A stretch of DNA of 64,000 nucleotides from an uncultured Thermoguttaceae bacterium (GCA_937951625.1 CALFBP010000007.1:1-64000), one strand, 5' to 3'. Counted from the stretch's first letter, positions 28,113 to 37,002 are shown. The notes: a model not told the origin generated them from the sequence alone. Program-made: numbers and translations.

Positions 28113-29240
28113 ATGAAGGCCAGTCAGCGATATCGCGATGTGATCGTGGTAGGGGCGGGTGCAGCGGGGGTTGGCGTATCCGTGACGCTGAAACATGTCG
28201 GTGTTAAAAATTTTGTGGTTTTGGAGCGGAGCGAAGTGGGCGCTTCGTTTCGCCGTTGGCCGCGGCAAATGCGGTTCATCAGCCCGTCTTTCCCAAGCAA
28301 TAGTGTGGGAGTCCTCGACTTGAACGCCGTGGCTATCGGCACTTCGCCTGCTTACTCCCTGGGTTGCGAGCATCCGACGGGTGAGCAGTATGCCCGGTAC
28401 TTGAAAGCGGTAGCTGATTATTTTGAATTGCCGGTGCGTTTGGGAGTCGATTTGCAGCGTTTGGAGTACGTGGCGGCGGAAGACATGTTTCACTTGCAAA
28501 CAAAGCAGGGGACATGGCGATGCCGTTTCGTGATTTGGGCCGCGGGCGAGTTCCAATATCCGCGACTGGTTACGTTTCCGGGCGCTGAACTGGGAATTCA
28601 CAACGCGGCAGTGTCGTCCTGGACCGATTGGCCGGGCGAGGAGGCGGTGATCATCGGCGGCTATGAAAGCGGCATCGACGCGGCCGTTCATCTTGTGCAA
28701 TCGGGGCGTCGCGCGATCGTGTTGGAGCGGCGACCGCTATGGGATTCGAAGGAATCCGATCCCAGCGTGACCCTCTCGCCCTTTACGCGGGAGCGGTTGG
28801 AAGCGGCGTTAGCGACGGGCCGGTTACAGTTATGCGGCGGCGTGGAAGTGAAGAAGATCGAGCGTGTGGCCTCTGGATTCGCGGTGATGGGGAATGACGG
28901 AAGCCGTTACATCACCTCATCGCCACCGATTTTGGCGGTCGGTTTCGAGGGCAGCCACCGGATGCTCGCCGGTTTAGTGGAGCCGCGCCCCGACGGCTTT
29001 CCCCTATTGACCGACAGCGACGAATCGACCTGCGTGCCAGGCTTGTTTCTGGTCGGCCCGATGTTGCGTCATGGGAATCATGTCTTCTGTTTCATTTATA
29101 AGTTTCGCCAACGCTTTGCCGTCGTCGTGCAGACGGTATGCAACCGCCTCGGATTGGATGCCTCGCCATTGGAAGAATACCGGAGGTGGGGAATGTTTCT
29201 CGACGATTTATCGTGTTGTGGCCAGGAGTGTGTTTGCTGA
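28113..29240 (+). CDS. FAD/NAD(P)-binding oxidoreductase with C-terminal Cys cluster
   Basis: The 375-residue protein has an FAD-binding Rossmann motif VIVVGAGAAG (GxGxxG at 14-19) and a second nucleotide motif VIIGGYESG, as in flavin-containing monooxygenase and thioredoxin-reductase-like proteins. VGASFRRWPRQMRFISPSF follows the first motif. The C-terminus is CCGQECVC, four cysteines in eight residues, which is unusual and suggests metal binding or thiol redox. The start is the ATG at 28113 with AAAGAG upstream. It is the first gene of a cassette with a FeoB-like transporter and a HisI-like protein. A metal-reductase role is an inference from that context only. Confidence 0.82.
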   Translation: MKASQRYRDVIVVGAGAAGVGVSVTLKHVGVKNFVVLERSEVGASFRRWPRQMRFISPSFPSNSVGVLDLNAVAIGTSPAYSLGCEHPTGEQYARYLKAVADYFELPVRLGVDLQRLEYVAAEDMFHLQTKQGTWRCRFVIWAAGEFQYPRLVTFPGAELGIHNAAVSSWTDWPGEEAVIIGGYESGIDAAVHLVQSGRRAIVLERRPLWDSKESDPSVTLSPFTRERLEAALATGRLQLCGGVEVKKIERVASGFAVMGNDGSRYITSSPPILAVGFEGSHRMLAGLVEPRPDGFPLLTDSDESTCVPGLFLVGPMLRHGNHVFCFIYKFRQRFAVVVQTVCNRLGLDASPLEEYRRWGMFLDDLSCCGQECVC

Positions 29241-29398
29241 TCCCCCCACGATACCGCTGACTAAGCCTCCTTCATTCTCTTGACAATTAGATTGTTCGTG
29301 CTGATCGACTCTGCCGGTGTCTCGAGCCAGCCCCCATTTTGCTTTCGCCAAGAGGTTCTCCAGAGTCGTTTTTCAAGAGCGTTCGAGGGCTAGCCTAA

Positions 29399-31063
29399 AT
29401 GTCAGAGCACCGGAGCGCCCCCGTTTCCAGCGAAATCGTGGTGGTGGGGGGGGAGAGCGTCGGCAAATCATGCTTAGTGGCGGGGCTCACGGGCAAGTGG
29501 CCAGTGAGCCTCAACTACGGTGGCACCACGGTCTCGGTTCAATCCTATTCGGACGGAGTTCGACGTTGGATCGATACACCCGGGGTTTCGAACGAAATCG
29601 ATGCCCAGACCACAAAGCTCGCTTTAGACGCCATGGCCGCCCAACAGACCATGGTGGCGGTAATTCAGGCGACGAGTCTCCAAGAAGATTTGTCCTGGTT
29701 ACTACCTTTGGTGGCCGGTAAGCGAGGCGCAATCGTCGTCACGTTTTGGGACTTTTATCAAGGCCAAGCGGAAGCCGAAGCATGCCTGGGTCGTTTGGAG
29801 GCATCGCTGGGTGTGCCAGTCATTCCCGTCGACGCGCGGCGGTTGACGCCAGCGGATCGGCAGCGGATCGTCAACGCCGTGGAGTCGCCTGGTATTTTCG
29901 CTGAGAGCGTACAGCTAGAGCGGGCTTACCTGCCGCGGCCGACCCAGCGCTGGGGAATGTTCGACGTTCCCGGCATAGCTCCGCTTGCGGCCCTTACGCT
30001 CCTCTTAGCGCCCACAGCGTTGGGCGTCTGGAGCGCTAACAATTTCGCGAAATGGCTGGATCCCGTGTTTCGCGAGCAGATCGCTGGCCTCCTCGATCGC
30101 GTTTCCGCCTGGCCGGGGCCTTGGAGTCATATTTTCGCCCGCGAATACGGTTTGCTCGCCATGCTGCCCTTTCTTCTCCTTTGGGCTCTTCCCACGGTAT
30201 TAGTATTTTCCGTGATCCTCGCCCTGTTCAAAGCCAGTGGACTGATTGACGGGATTTCCTTTGCGCTCCACCCGTTACTTCGCCCCTTCGGGATTGGAGG
30301 CCGGGATTTAGTTCGCATCGTTATGGGTTTCGGGTGCAATGTACCAGCGGTCATCAATAGCCGGGCGTGTTCCGTTTGCTCGCGGGACGCGTGCGTCTCG
30401 GCGATCTGTTTCGGGTCGGCTTGCTCATACCAACTCCCGGCCACGCTCGCGGTTTTCGCGGCAGCGGGCATGCCGTACCTCGTCGTTCCCTATCTTTTAG
30501 CTATCGTGGTCACGACGCTGGTTTATCTCCGCGTGACGTTTGGGCGACAAACGCGGCGAGTCACTGCTCAGGCGGTCATGCGACGAAACCCTCTCCAGTT
30601 CCCAGCCCCCTGGGCGGTTTTGCGAGAGATCGGAACTGCCATCGGCGAGTTTTTCCGCATGGCCATGCCAATCTTTATTTTGGTTTGTGCGCTGGCCGGG
30701 CTCGCTCAGTGGCTGGGTCTGATCGAATGGCTGGTACGAGGACTTGCGCCGGTGATGAAACTCCTGCACCTCCCGGGCGAGGCCGGTCTGGCTGTCGTCC
30801 TCGGATCAGTCCGCAAAGATGGGATTGCGATCGGTCTTTTGAACGCGAATTGGACACAGCTTAAAATTCCCATCGATACTCCCTGGCAGGTTCTAACGAT
30901 CACCTATCTCGCCAGTGTATTCACCCCCTGCATGGTCACCCTGATGACGGTGGGCCGCGAGATGTCCTGGCGCTTCGCGGCACAATTGGCGACCCGACAA
31001 GTGCTGTTCGCCACCTCCTCCTCGTTGCTGATCGCCTGGATTGGGCGGCTGCTTTCGACTTGA
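29399..31063 (+). CDS. Divergent FeoB-like metal transporter
   Basis: The 554-residue protein has an N-terminal G domain (about 10-165) with G1 GGESVGKS and G3 DTPG; the G4 position reads TFWD instead of NxxD. A membrane region with two Gate-type halves follows. The first contains GFGCNVPAV, a FeoB hallmark, and then five Cys with CxxCx4Cx4Cx4C spacing (about 323-340), ending CSYQLP where FeoB has SCGARLP. The second half has VRKDGIAIG where FeoB has VAKEVVVG. It is shorter than usual FeoB (about 700 residues). It is probably a divalent-metal importer of the inner membrane; iron is not assured. HisI-like starts seven bases after it. Confidence 0.85.
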   Translation: MSEHRSAPVSSEIVVVGGESVGKSCLVAGLTGKWPVSLNYGGTTVSVQSYSDGVRRWIDTPGVSNEIDAQTTKLALDAMAAQQTMVAVIQATSLQEDLSWLLPLVAGKRGAIVVTFWDFYQGQAEAEACLGRLEASLGVPVIPVDARRLTPADRQRIVNAVESPGIFAESVQLERAYLPRPTQRWGMFDVPGIAPLAALTLLLAPTALGVWSANNFAKWLDPVFREQIAGLLDRVSAWPGPWSHIFAREYGLLAMLPFLLLWALPTVLVFSVILALFKASGLIDGISFALHPLLRPFGIGGRDLVRIVMGFGCNVPAVINSRACSVCSRDACVSAICFGSACSYQLPATLAVFAAAGMPYLVVPYLLAIVVTTLVYLRVTFGRQTRRVTAQAVMRRNPLQFPAPWAVLREIGTAIGEFFRMAMPIFILVCALAGLAQWLGLIEWLVRGLAPVMKLLHLPGEAGLAVVLGSVRKDGIAIGLLNANWTQLKIPIDTPWQVLTITYLASVFTPCMVTLMTVGREMSWRFAAQLATRQVLFATSSSLLIAWIGRLLST

Positions 31064-31070
31064 CATCGGC

Positions 31071-31442
31071 ATGTTAGATGATTGTCTTTGCGTCTGGGGT
31101 CTGACGGATGAACGAAAGGAGGAGGCCTTAAAGCAAACCTTGACGCGCAGGGAAGCCGTGTACTGGAGTCGCAGTCGGCAACAGTTGTGGCATAAAGAGG
31201 CCACGAGCGAGCTGGTACAAAAAGTCTGCGAGGTCCGTCTCGACGACGATCAAGATTGCCTCTGGTTGCGGGTCGAAGGAGGCGCGAGCTGCCACGTGGG
31301 TTACCGGAGCTGCTTCTACCGACGCATCGCACTGTGCGAACGAAAAACGGACAACCCACCCCTATTGGAATACGCGGAGCAGGAGAGAGTGGTCGATCCG
31401 AAAATCAAGTTCGGCGATGCACCGAGCCCTACGCGCCTTTGA
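31071..31442 (+). CDS. hisI: Phosphoribosyl-AMP cyclohydrolase (HisI) paralogue
   Basis: The 123-residue product matches HisI from KEEALKQTLTRREAVYWSRS and RQQLWHKEATSELVQKV to CHVGYRSCFYRR. HisI opens the purine ring in histidine synthesis and uses zinc bound by three Cys. Two are present (C74 and C81, spaced seven apart). The third, normally in the DCD motif, is replaced by Asp (D58-D59-D60), although a Cys occurs at 63. The N-terminal strand is also shorter. It starts seven bases after the FeoB-like gene and so is translationally linked. HisI paralogues are known in zinc-limitation (Zur) regulons. It could also be the sole HisI of the cell. Confidence 0.8.
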   Translation: MLDDCLCVWGLTDERKEEALKQTLTRREAVYWSRSRQQLWHKEATSELVQKVCEVRLDDDQDCLWLRVEGGASCHVGYRSCFYRRIALCERKTDNPPLLEYAEQERVVDPKIKFGDAPSPTRL

Positions 31443-31647
31443 AGCCGCGATCGCGAATTCAACGGCTTTGCCCGACTGTTGCTGGCCTTGACGGGGTGAT
31501 CGCGGCGGCAATGCGATTGCTGGAAACGCCCTTTATGCACAGGCGCCACCCGGCCTGTTGAAAAAACAGCGCGGCCACCGTCGATTCGATTGCTGGAATC
31601 CGTTAACTATTAAGGTAGGTTCGGCAGGTCGATGACGGAGAAGGCCC

Positions 31648-33903
31648 ATGAGACTCGTCGCGAGCATTGGTGTGGCGCTAGCCCATTTTTTGGCAATCCT
31701 TTCTCATGCGAGTTCAGCCCAAGGGGGGGCTGAGGACGGTAGGGGGGTACTGGAACGACGCACGATGCCTTTCCAAGGCAGGCAGCGCACGTTCTACATC
31801 TATTCGCCCTCGAGTCAGACCACCCAAACGGTACGACCCGTCGTTTTTCTGCTGCACGGCGGAGGCGGGGCTGATGCTCACGAGATGGCAAAACGCACGG
31901 GCATCCAATCCATCGCGGATCGGGAGGATTTCTTGGTTGTTTACCCGTATGGCGTCGACGGGCAGTGGAACGACGGCCGGGGGAAGACATTCCGACGCGC
32001 GGAGGACAACACCGACGTCGATGACGTGGGATTCATTTCCGCGATCCTCGACGACTTGATCCGATCGGGAAGCGTCGATCGACAGCGGATTTACGTTGTG
32101 GGATTGTCGAACGGTGGGATGATGACCTACCGGTTGGGGATCGAATTGGGCCACAGGCTCACGGCAATTGCCGCGATCATTGCCAATCTTCCTGCAAATC
32201 TGGCAGGCAAGAAGCCGGTGCGGCCAATTCCCGTGCTCATCATGAACGGAACCGCGGATCCGATGATGCCTTGGAATGGCGGACCGGTCCGTGTGCTGGG
32301 GAAAGAGTATGGAGAGGTCCTCTCTACCGCCGCGACGGTGAAATACTGGGTACAGGCGGCGGGCCTGACAGGACCGCCGGAAACGAGGAGACTCGACGAC
32401 CGATCGTCGGACGACCGCTCCTTCGTGGAAATCGAGGCGTATCGGCGACCGCAAGACGCGTTGGAGGTGGTGTTATATCGGGTGGTCGGCGGGGGCCACA
32501 ATCTCCCCGGCGGCCAGACTCCCGATCGTCCTCTGCTGCTGGGGCCTAAAAACATGGATATCAACGCCATGGAAGAGGTCTGGGCTTTTTTCCAGAGACA
32601 CGGCCCTACAGCGCCGACCGAACTGACTAAAGTCGGCCAGGCCCCACCAAGATGGACAACCAAGATCGTGCAAATAGGCGATCCCAAGGCCAGCTACTTG
32701 AATGTCGAATTCACGGCGGACGGCCAATATATGGTCTGGTTCGAAGGTCAGTTCCCTAGCGCGACCCACGGCACCGTCTGGCACTGCGGCGTGGATCCAA
32801 AGACCGGAAACCTGATTCCCGAAGATGGCCGGGGATTCCGGGCCTTCGAATCCACGTCGTGGGCGCGGGCCAATCCCGGCTACGACGCCCAAGGCGCCTA
32901 TTATGTGGGCGCAGATCGCGAGGGGAATCTACTCCTGGTTCGTCCGGTGAGCGCCCGGGAAGGTCGGATCACGCGCTTGGCGACTCCTCCGGACCGGCGG
33001 CGGCGAGCGATCTATCCCACTAATCTTCCAGACCGGCAGGGAGGATTCGTTTTCTTCATTCAGAATGAGCGCACACCAGGGGCAGGCACCCGACTCAACG
33101 GCAACTCTTGGGTGGAGCTGCAATACTTCGATCTTGCAAACCCCAAGTCGATTCACGTGATCGAGCGTCAGGAAGTGCCTCCCCGGGGCTTTGCCCCCAT
33201 GGATTCGGGCTTCGCACGTTGGATGAGGTCGCGCCCCTTGCTCACCTTCGGGTCGATGGCGAAAAGCGGTATAGTGGAGGTGCGCGGTTTCGATGCCGAT
33301 CATCCCGAACGTGGGGCGCACGATGTCATCGTCGACGGCCACAACAAGATCGATCCTTTTGGGGCCCGACTGGGCGATTGCGAGTTCATCTTCGCGGGGA
33401 TCGATGCTACAGCGACGAGTCATATCTATCGCCGCTGCGCGGAGCAACGGGAGGAGAAGCCTTTTACCCTGTGGAAAAAACTTGCCCCCGAAAAGAGCCG
33501 CCTTGCCAAACCAAGCCTGGCGCAATCCCATGAGCCGTTCGTCTTCAAGCAGACCCTATACACAGTTTATCAGGTCAACGAGCAGGGGGCGGGCTTCTTT
33601 GATACAACTTTTCGACAACCCGGCGAAATCTGGCTGGCCGACCTTACATCCGACCCTATCCAGCAATGGCGAGTGGCGCCGGCCGATACGGCGCTCGTTG
33701 CCGAGCCTGAGCCGTTGGTCGTTGGCGACCGCGTTTGGATATTCTATAACCAACTTCTGTTCGACGATCCTAAGTCCACCGACGAGAGTGGATCGCCGCG
33801 GATCGAATCGCGGAGCCGGTTGGGATTGAAAGTAGAATCGCGCCGCCTCCCGCGTTTCGCCCTTTATCGCGTTGATTTATGGCCCCAGACCGCCCAGAGA
33901 TGA
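31648..33903 (+). CDS. Exported PHB-depolymerase-type esterase with extra domain
   Basis: The 751-residue product has a signal peptide (about 1-27). An esterase domain of the LpqC/PHB-depolymerase type (about 40-310) follows: oxyanion region VVFLLHGGGGAD, nucleophile elbow VGLSNGGMMTYRL, an acid in MNGTADPMMPWNG, and His in GGGHNLPGG. The remaining 430 residues are beta-rich with propeller-like segments such as YLNVEFTADGQYMVWFEGQ. The ATG has GGAG upstream. Such esterases release feruloyl or acetyl groups from plant or algal polysaccharides. Its neighbour is a sulfatase, in line with polysaccharide breakdown. A strong terminator lies about 100 bases after the stop. Confidence 0.87.
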   Translation: MRLVASIGVALAHFLAILSHASSAQGGAEDGRGVLERRTMPFQGRQRTFYIYSPSSQTTQTVRPVVFLLHGGGGADAHEMAKRTGIQSIADREDFLVVYPYGVDGQWNDGRGKTFRRAEDNTDVDDVGFISAILDDLIRSGSVDRQRIYVVGLSNGGMMTYRLGIELGHRLTAIAAIIANLPANLAGKKPVRPIPVLIMNGTADPMMPWNGGPVRVLGKEYGEVLSTAATVKYWVQAAGLTGPPETRRLDDRSSDDRSFVEIEAYRRPQDALEVVLYRVVGGGHNLPGGQTPDRPLLLGPKNMDINAMEEVWAFFQRHGPTAPTELTKVGQAPPRWTTKIVQIGDPKASYLNVEFTADGQYMVWFEGQFPSATHGTVWHCGVDPKTGNLIPEDGRGFRAFESTSWARANPGYDAQGAYYVGADREGNLLLVRPVSAREGRITRLATPPDRRRRAIYPTNLPDRQGGFVFFIQNERTPGAGTRLNGNSWVELQYFDLANPKSIHVIERQEVPPRGFAPMDSGFARWMRSRPLLTFGSMAKSGIVEVRGFDADHPERGAHDVIVDGHNKIDPFGARLGDCEFIFAGIDATATSHIYRRCAEQREEKPFTLWKKLAPEKSRLAKPSLAQSHEPFVFKQTLYTVYQVNEQGAGFFDTTFRQPGEIWLADLTSDPIQQWRVAPADTALVAEPEPLVVGDRVWIFYNQLLFDDPKSTDESGSPRIESRSRLGLKVESRRLPRFALYRVDLWPQTAQR

Positions 33904-34001
33904 ACGGCGTTTATCTGCTGGCCGAACCGTTCCCCCAGAGAGACCTGCCGTCACTAAACAGACTTCAATCGGCCTTGGTGGTAAAGGTTGTGGTTTCCCT
34001 A

Positions 34002-34049
34002 CGTCGGCTGCTTGCCAGGTTGCCGCTCGGTGGCAGCCGACGTTTTTTT
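34002..34049 (+). terminator. Rho-independent terminator after the esterase gene
   Basis: CGTCGGCTGC (34002-34011) pairs perfectly with GCAGCCGACG (34033-34042), followed directly by seven T (34043-34049). The 21-base loop is longer than usual. It ends the esterase transcript before the sulfatase gene. Confidence 0.75.
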
Positions 34050-34237
34050 GGGGTGCGGCCTTAACTCGGAGTTGCCTCTTGGTTACACTTCCGTGACGCG
34101 GAATGTGACAAGAGGGTTTCGGGCGCGATATCCGCAATTTGTCCAGAGCCGACGGAGTCCTATGTTTTGTCCCCCGATTGCCCGACGGCGGGGTTCCCAT
34201 GGCCTGGTCTAGCCAGAGTGGAATCGCGGAGGTCTGT

Positions 34238-35896
34238 ATGTCCGCACGACGAATTTCGCTTGGGATTCTAGTCGCCGGGGCAGCGTGTCTTGCGGGTCGG
34301 TGGCTGGATGCGGCGGAGGCGACCAGGCCGAACATCGTGGTCGTCCTGGCCGACGATCTCGGATATGGCGATCTGCACTGCTACAACCCCCAACGCGGCA
34401 AGATCCCCACCCCGAACCTCGACCGTTTGGCCTCGCAAGGGATGCGGTTCACCGACGCGCATTCTTCGTCGGGCGTGTGTTCGCCATCGCGTTACACGCT
34501 GCTTACGGGCCGCTACCATTGGCGCACTCGGTTGCAGACCGGCATCGTCGACGTCTTCGGCGAACCACTCATCGCGCCCGACCGCCTCACCATCGCGAGT
34601 CTAGCGCGGCAGCGCGGTTACCGCACTGCCGCGATCGGCAAGTGGCACCTCGGCTGGGACTGGCCCATCGAGCCCAGCCAACGCCCCTTCATCCAAGGTG
34701 TGAGCCAACCGGGCAAGGTGGAGGACGCGCCTTTGGCCACCGCAGAACATCGGGCGGTGTGGCGTGAGGTCTTTTCCAAGCCGATCGGCGGGGGGCCGAC
34801 CACGCGGGGCTTTGATCACTATTTCGGCACCGACGTGCCCAATTGGCCACCCTATTGCTTTATCGAAGACGATCGGACGGTTGGGATCCCCACGCAGTTC
34901 TTGCCATCGGAAAACTTCCAACATCATTTGGCCACTCTTCAAGGGCCGGCGATCGAAGGGTGGAAGCTGAATGAGATTCTCCCTGCACTGGCCGATCGTG
35001 CCGTGGCCTTTATCATGGAATCGGCCAAGAGCACAGAGCCATTTTTCCTTTACCTGCCGCTTACATCGCCACACACGCCGCTGGCGGTCAACGAGCCTTG
35101 GCGCGGCAAGAGCGGATTGAACACCTATGCCGATTTCGTGATGGAGACCGACGCGGCGGTGGGCCGCGTGCTCGAGGCCATTGACAAAAGCGGCGCCGCC
35201 GAACGCACTTTGGTCGTGTTCACCAGCGACAACGGCTACGCGCCGTACATCGGCGTAGCCGATCTGGAAGGCAAAGGGCATTACCCAAGTGGGCCCCTCC
35301 GCGGATACAAAGGCGATGCCTGGGAAGGCGGGCACCGAGTGCCCTTCGTGGTCCGTTGGCCGGGCGTGGTCCAGTCCGGCAGCGTCTGCCATCAGCTCGT
35401 GCATCACGCTGACCTAATGGCCACGCTGGCTGAGATTCTCAACGTCAAATTGCCCGACAACGCCGCGGAAGACAGCTTCAGCCTGCTGCCACTGCTGCGA
35501 GGCGAGGACAGAGCGGTCCGCGAGCACGCCGTCAGTTGCGCCGTCAACGGCATGCCTGCGTTGCGCAGCGGTCCGTGGAAACTCATTTTAGGACCGGGCG
35601 GCGGCGGCTTCCTCCGCGGTCATGAAACGCAGGGAGTGCAACTCTACAACCTCGCAGAAGACCTCGGCGAGACGAACAACCTGGCAGCCAAGGAGCCGGG
35701 CCGTGTGGCCGCGATGCAGGCATTGATGGAGGAGCTGATCGGTAACGGCCGGAGCACCCCGGGCGCGAAACAGAAAAACGACGTGGAGGTACGACGCTTT
35801 CCTCGCGAACCCGTGCGCCCCCATACGCCGGCCAAAACCGGGGGTGTCGCAAAGGGGTCAGAACTATTTTCTGCCAAGGCAGGTGAGGCAAAATAG
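34238..35896 (+). CDS. Sulfatase (formylglycine-dependent, exported)
   Basis: The 552-residue product has a signal peptide (LGILVAGAACLAGRWLDAAE) and a sulfatase fold. Asp39-Asp40 in VVVLADDLGYGD bind the calcium, and the formylglycine motif CSPSR begins at Cys81. TSDNGYAPY and KGDAWEGGHRVPFVVRWPG mark the second metal region. The start is the ATG at 34238 with GGAGG five bases upstream; an upstream frame adds 33 residues without similarity. The last 15 or so residues are encoded by one arm of a palindromic repeat (35850-35910), and the stop TAG lies in the other arm. The original C-terminus was therefore replaced by an inserted repeat. Confidence 0.92.
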   Translation: MSARRISLGILVAGAACLAGRWLDAAEATRPNIVVVLADDLGYGDLHCYNPQRGKIPTPNLDRLASQGMRFTDAHSSSGVCSPSRYTLLTGRYHWRTRLQTGIVDVFGEPLIAPDRLTIASLARQRGYRTAAIGKWHLGWDWPIEPSQRPFIQGVSQPGKVEDAPLATAEHRAVWREVFSKPIGGGPTTRGFDHYFGTDVPNWPPYCFIEDDRTVGIPTQFLPSENFQHHLATLQGPAIEGWKLNEILPALADRAVAFIMESAKSTEPFFLYLPLTSPHTPLAVNEPWRGKSGLNTYADFVMETDAAVGRVLEAIDKSGAAERTLVVFTSDNGYAPYIGVADLEGKGHYPSGPLRGYKGDAWEGGHRVPFVVRWPGVVQSGSVCHQLVHHADLMATLAEILNVKLPDNAAEDSFSLLPLLRGEDRAVREHAVSCAVNGMPALRSGPWKLILGPGGGGFLRGHETQGVQLYNLAEDLGETNNLAAKEPGRVAAMQALMEELIGNGRSTPGAKQKNDVEVRRFPREPVRPHTPAKTGGVAKGSELFSAKAGEAK

Positions 35897-35910
35897 TTCT
35901 GACCCCTTTG
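35850..35910. repeat. Palindromic repeat with 21-bp arms
   Basis: AAAGGGGTCAGAACTATTTT (35851-35870) is perfectly repeated in inverse at 35890-35909, and one more base pair closes the stem. The 19-base loop holds a smaller hairpin, CTGCC-AAG-GCAG. One arm recurs at 27861, and a diverged arm appears at 36341. It resembles REP/BIME-type sequences moved by RAYT transposases, but no such transposase is in the window. Confidence 0.85.
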
Positions 35911-35972
35911 TGGGCCACTCGTAAGACGCGACATGTCGCCGAGTTGACCTACTCGATCCAGGGGATCGCGCT

Positions 35973-36392
35973 ATGAGCGCTCGCCTCTCCGCCGTGCTCA
36001 TCGTCAAAAACGAGGCCGACAACATCGTCGCGTGCCTCGAATCCGTGACCTTCGCCGACGAGATTGTGGTCGTGGACGCGGGCAGCACGGATACCACGCG
36101 GGAACTCGCCGCCCAGTACACCGACAAAATCTATGTCCACGCCGACTGGCTGGGCTATGGCGTGCAACGTCAGCGCGCCCAAGCCCATGCCACGGGCGAG
36201 TGGATCATCATGATCGACGCCGACCAGCGCGTCACCGCGGAATTACGTGAGGAGATTCGCGGGGTCGGATCGTGTAGTTCCAGTCACCGGAACATACTTC
36301 CGGGTGACATACTTCCGGGTGACAGTAAAAGTAATTTGGGCCACAATAAGGGGTTAGAGCTATTCGCTCTTAATTATTTCACCGTAAAATAG
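35973..36392 (+). pseudogene. Truncated family 2 glycosyltransferase
   Basis: The first 97 or so residues are a typical WaaE/KdtX-like GT2 start: [39 protein letters not shown], and the metal motif IDADQRV. After ELREEIRGV, similarity stops and about 40 unrelated codons run through repeat sequence to a stop. Normal members are about 250 residues long, so more than half of the catalytic domain is lost. Two tandem 15-base units (36293-36322) and a diverged arm of the AAAGGGGTCAGAAC repeat lie at the break. The truncated protein should be inactive. Confidence 0.8.
36293..36322. repeat. Tandem duplication of a 15-base unit
   Basis: CATACTTCCGGGTGA occurs twice without a gap at the point where the glycosyltransferase reading frame loses similarity. 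It marks the edge of the repeat-derived segment that broke the gene. Confidence 0.8.
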
Positions 36393-37002
36393 GTTGGACG
36401 CCTTGGTTATCTTAGACCGTGCGTGTCGCTCCTAACTTCAAGCAGCAACGCACGTAAGCGAAATCGCCTGTCGCACCAAGATCGCTTTTTGCTATCATTG
36501 GGGTTAGGGGCGTTGGTTGGTAACCAAAACTAAGACACACTGCTGGACAAGCCAGCAGTGGTGCCCCGCAGGGGTTGGTGGGCCGCTTCCTGCCGCCACG
36601 ACCTGCGGGACCGCGAGGGTGGCGGTTGAAACTCCAGGTCGGGTTACTCCATCCTGTGGGTCCGCCCACCACCGTCTTTACCATCCGCAACGCCCTTGCT
36701 TTCTCCGTCCTTCGTCTACTTCTTTGCCCTCGACTGTAATTACCAAGGCGGCAGTTGTCTTGCCTCCTGTTGGTACGGAGGGGATGAACGGTCCCAACAG
36801 GTGCCAGAAGATGTTGCCGACAAATCGCCACGGAATTGATCAGAGCGATTGACGCCCGGCAAATGACCTATTAGGCTGGTAACACGTTGCGATGGTTACA
36901 CCCCCCGATTCAATGGGTTAATCGATGGTTACCGCAGGTTCGCCCGACTTCGAGGCCTGCGCACACCGACTAACGTTGCAATCCCATTTTTTGGAGCCCG
37001 TT
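36393..37002. other. Non-coding stretch with repeats
   Basis: About 600 bases between the truncated glycosyltransferase and the response regulator. It holds the CACTGCTGG hairpin (36538-36560) and an inverted pair CCTGTTGG/CCAACAGG (36766-36773 and 36794-36801). No open frame shows similarity. Confidence 0.55.
36538..36560. repeat. CACTGCTGG hairpin repeat, copy 1
   Basis: CACTGCTGG-ACAAG-CCAGCAGTG forms a perfect nine-bp stem with a five-base loop, followed by GTGCCCC. An identical hairpin with the same loop lies at 46527-46549. Only the right arm occurs at 27442. Confidence 0.8.
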
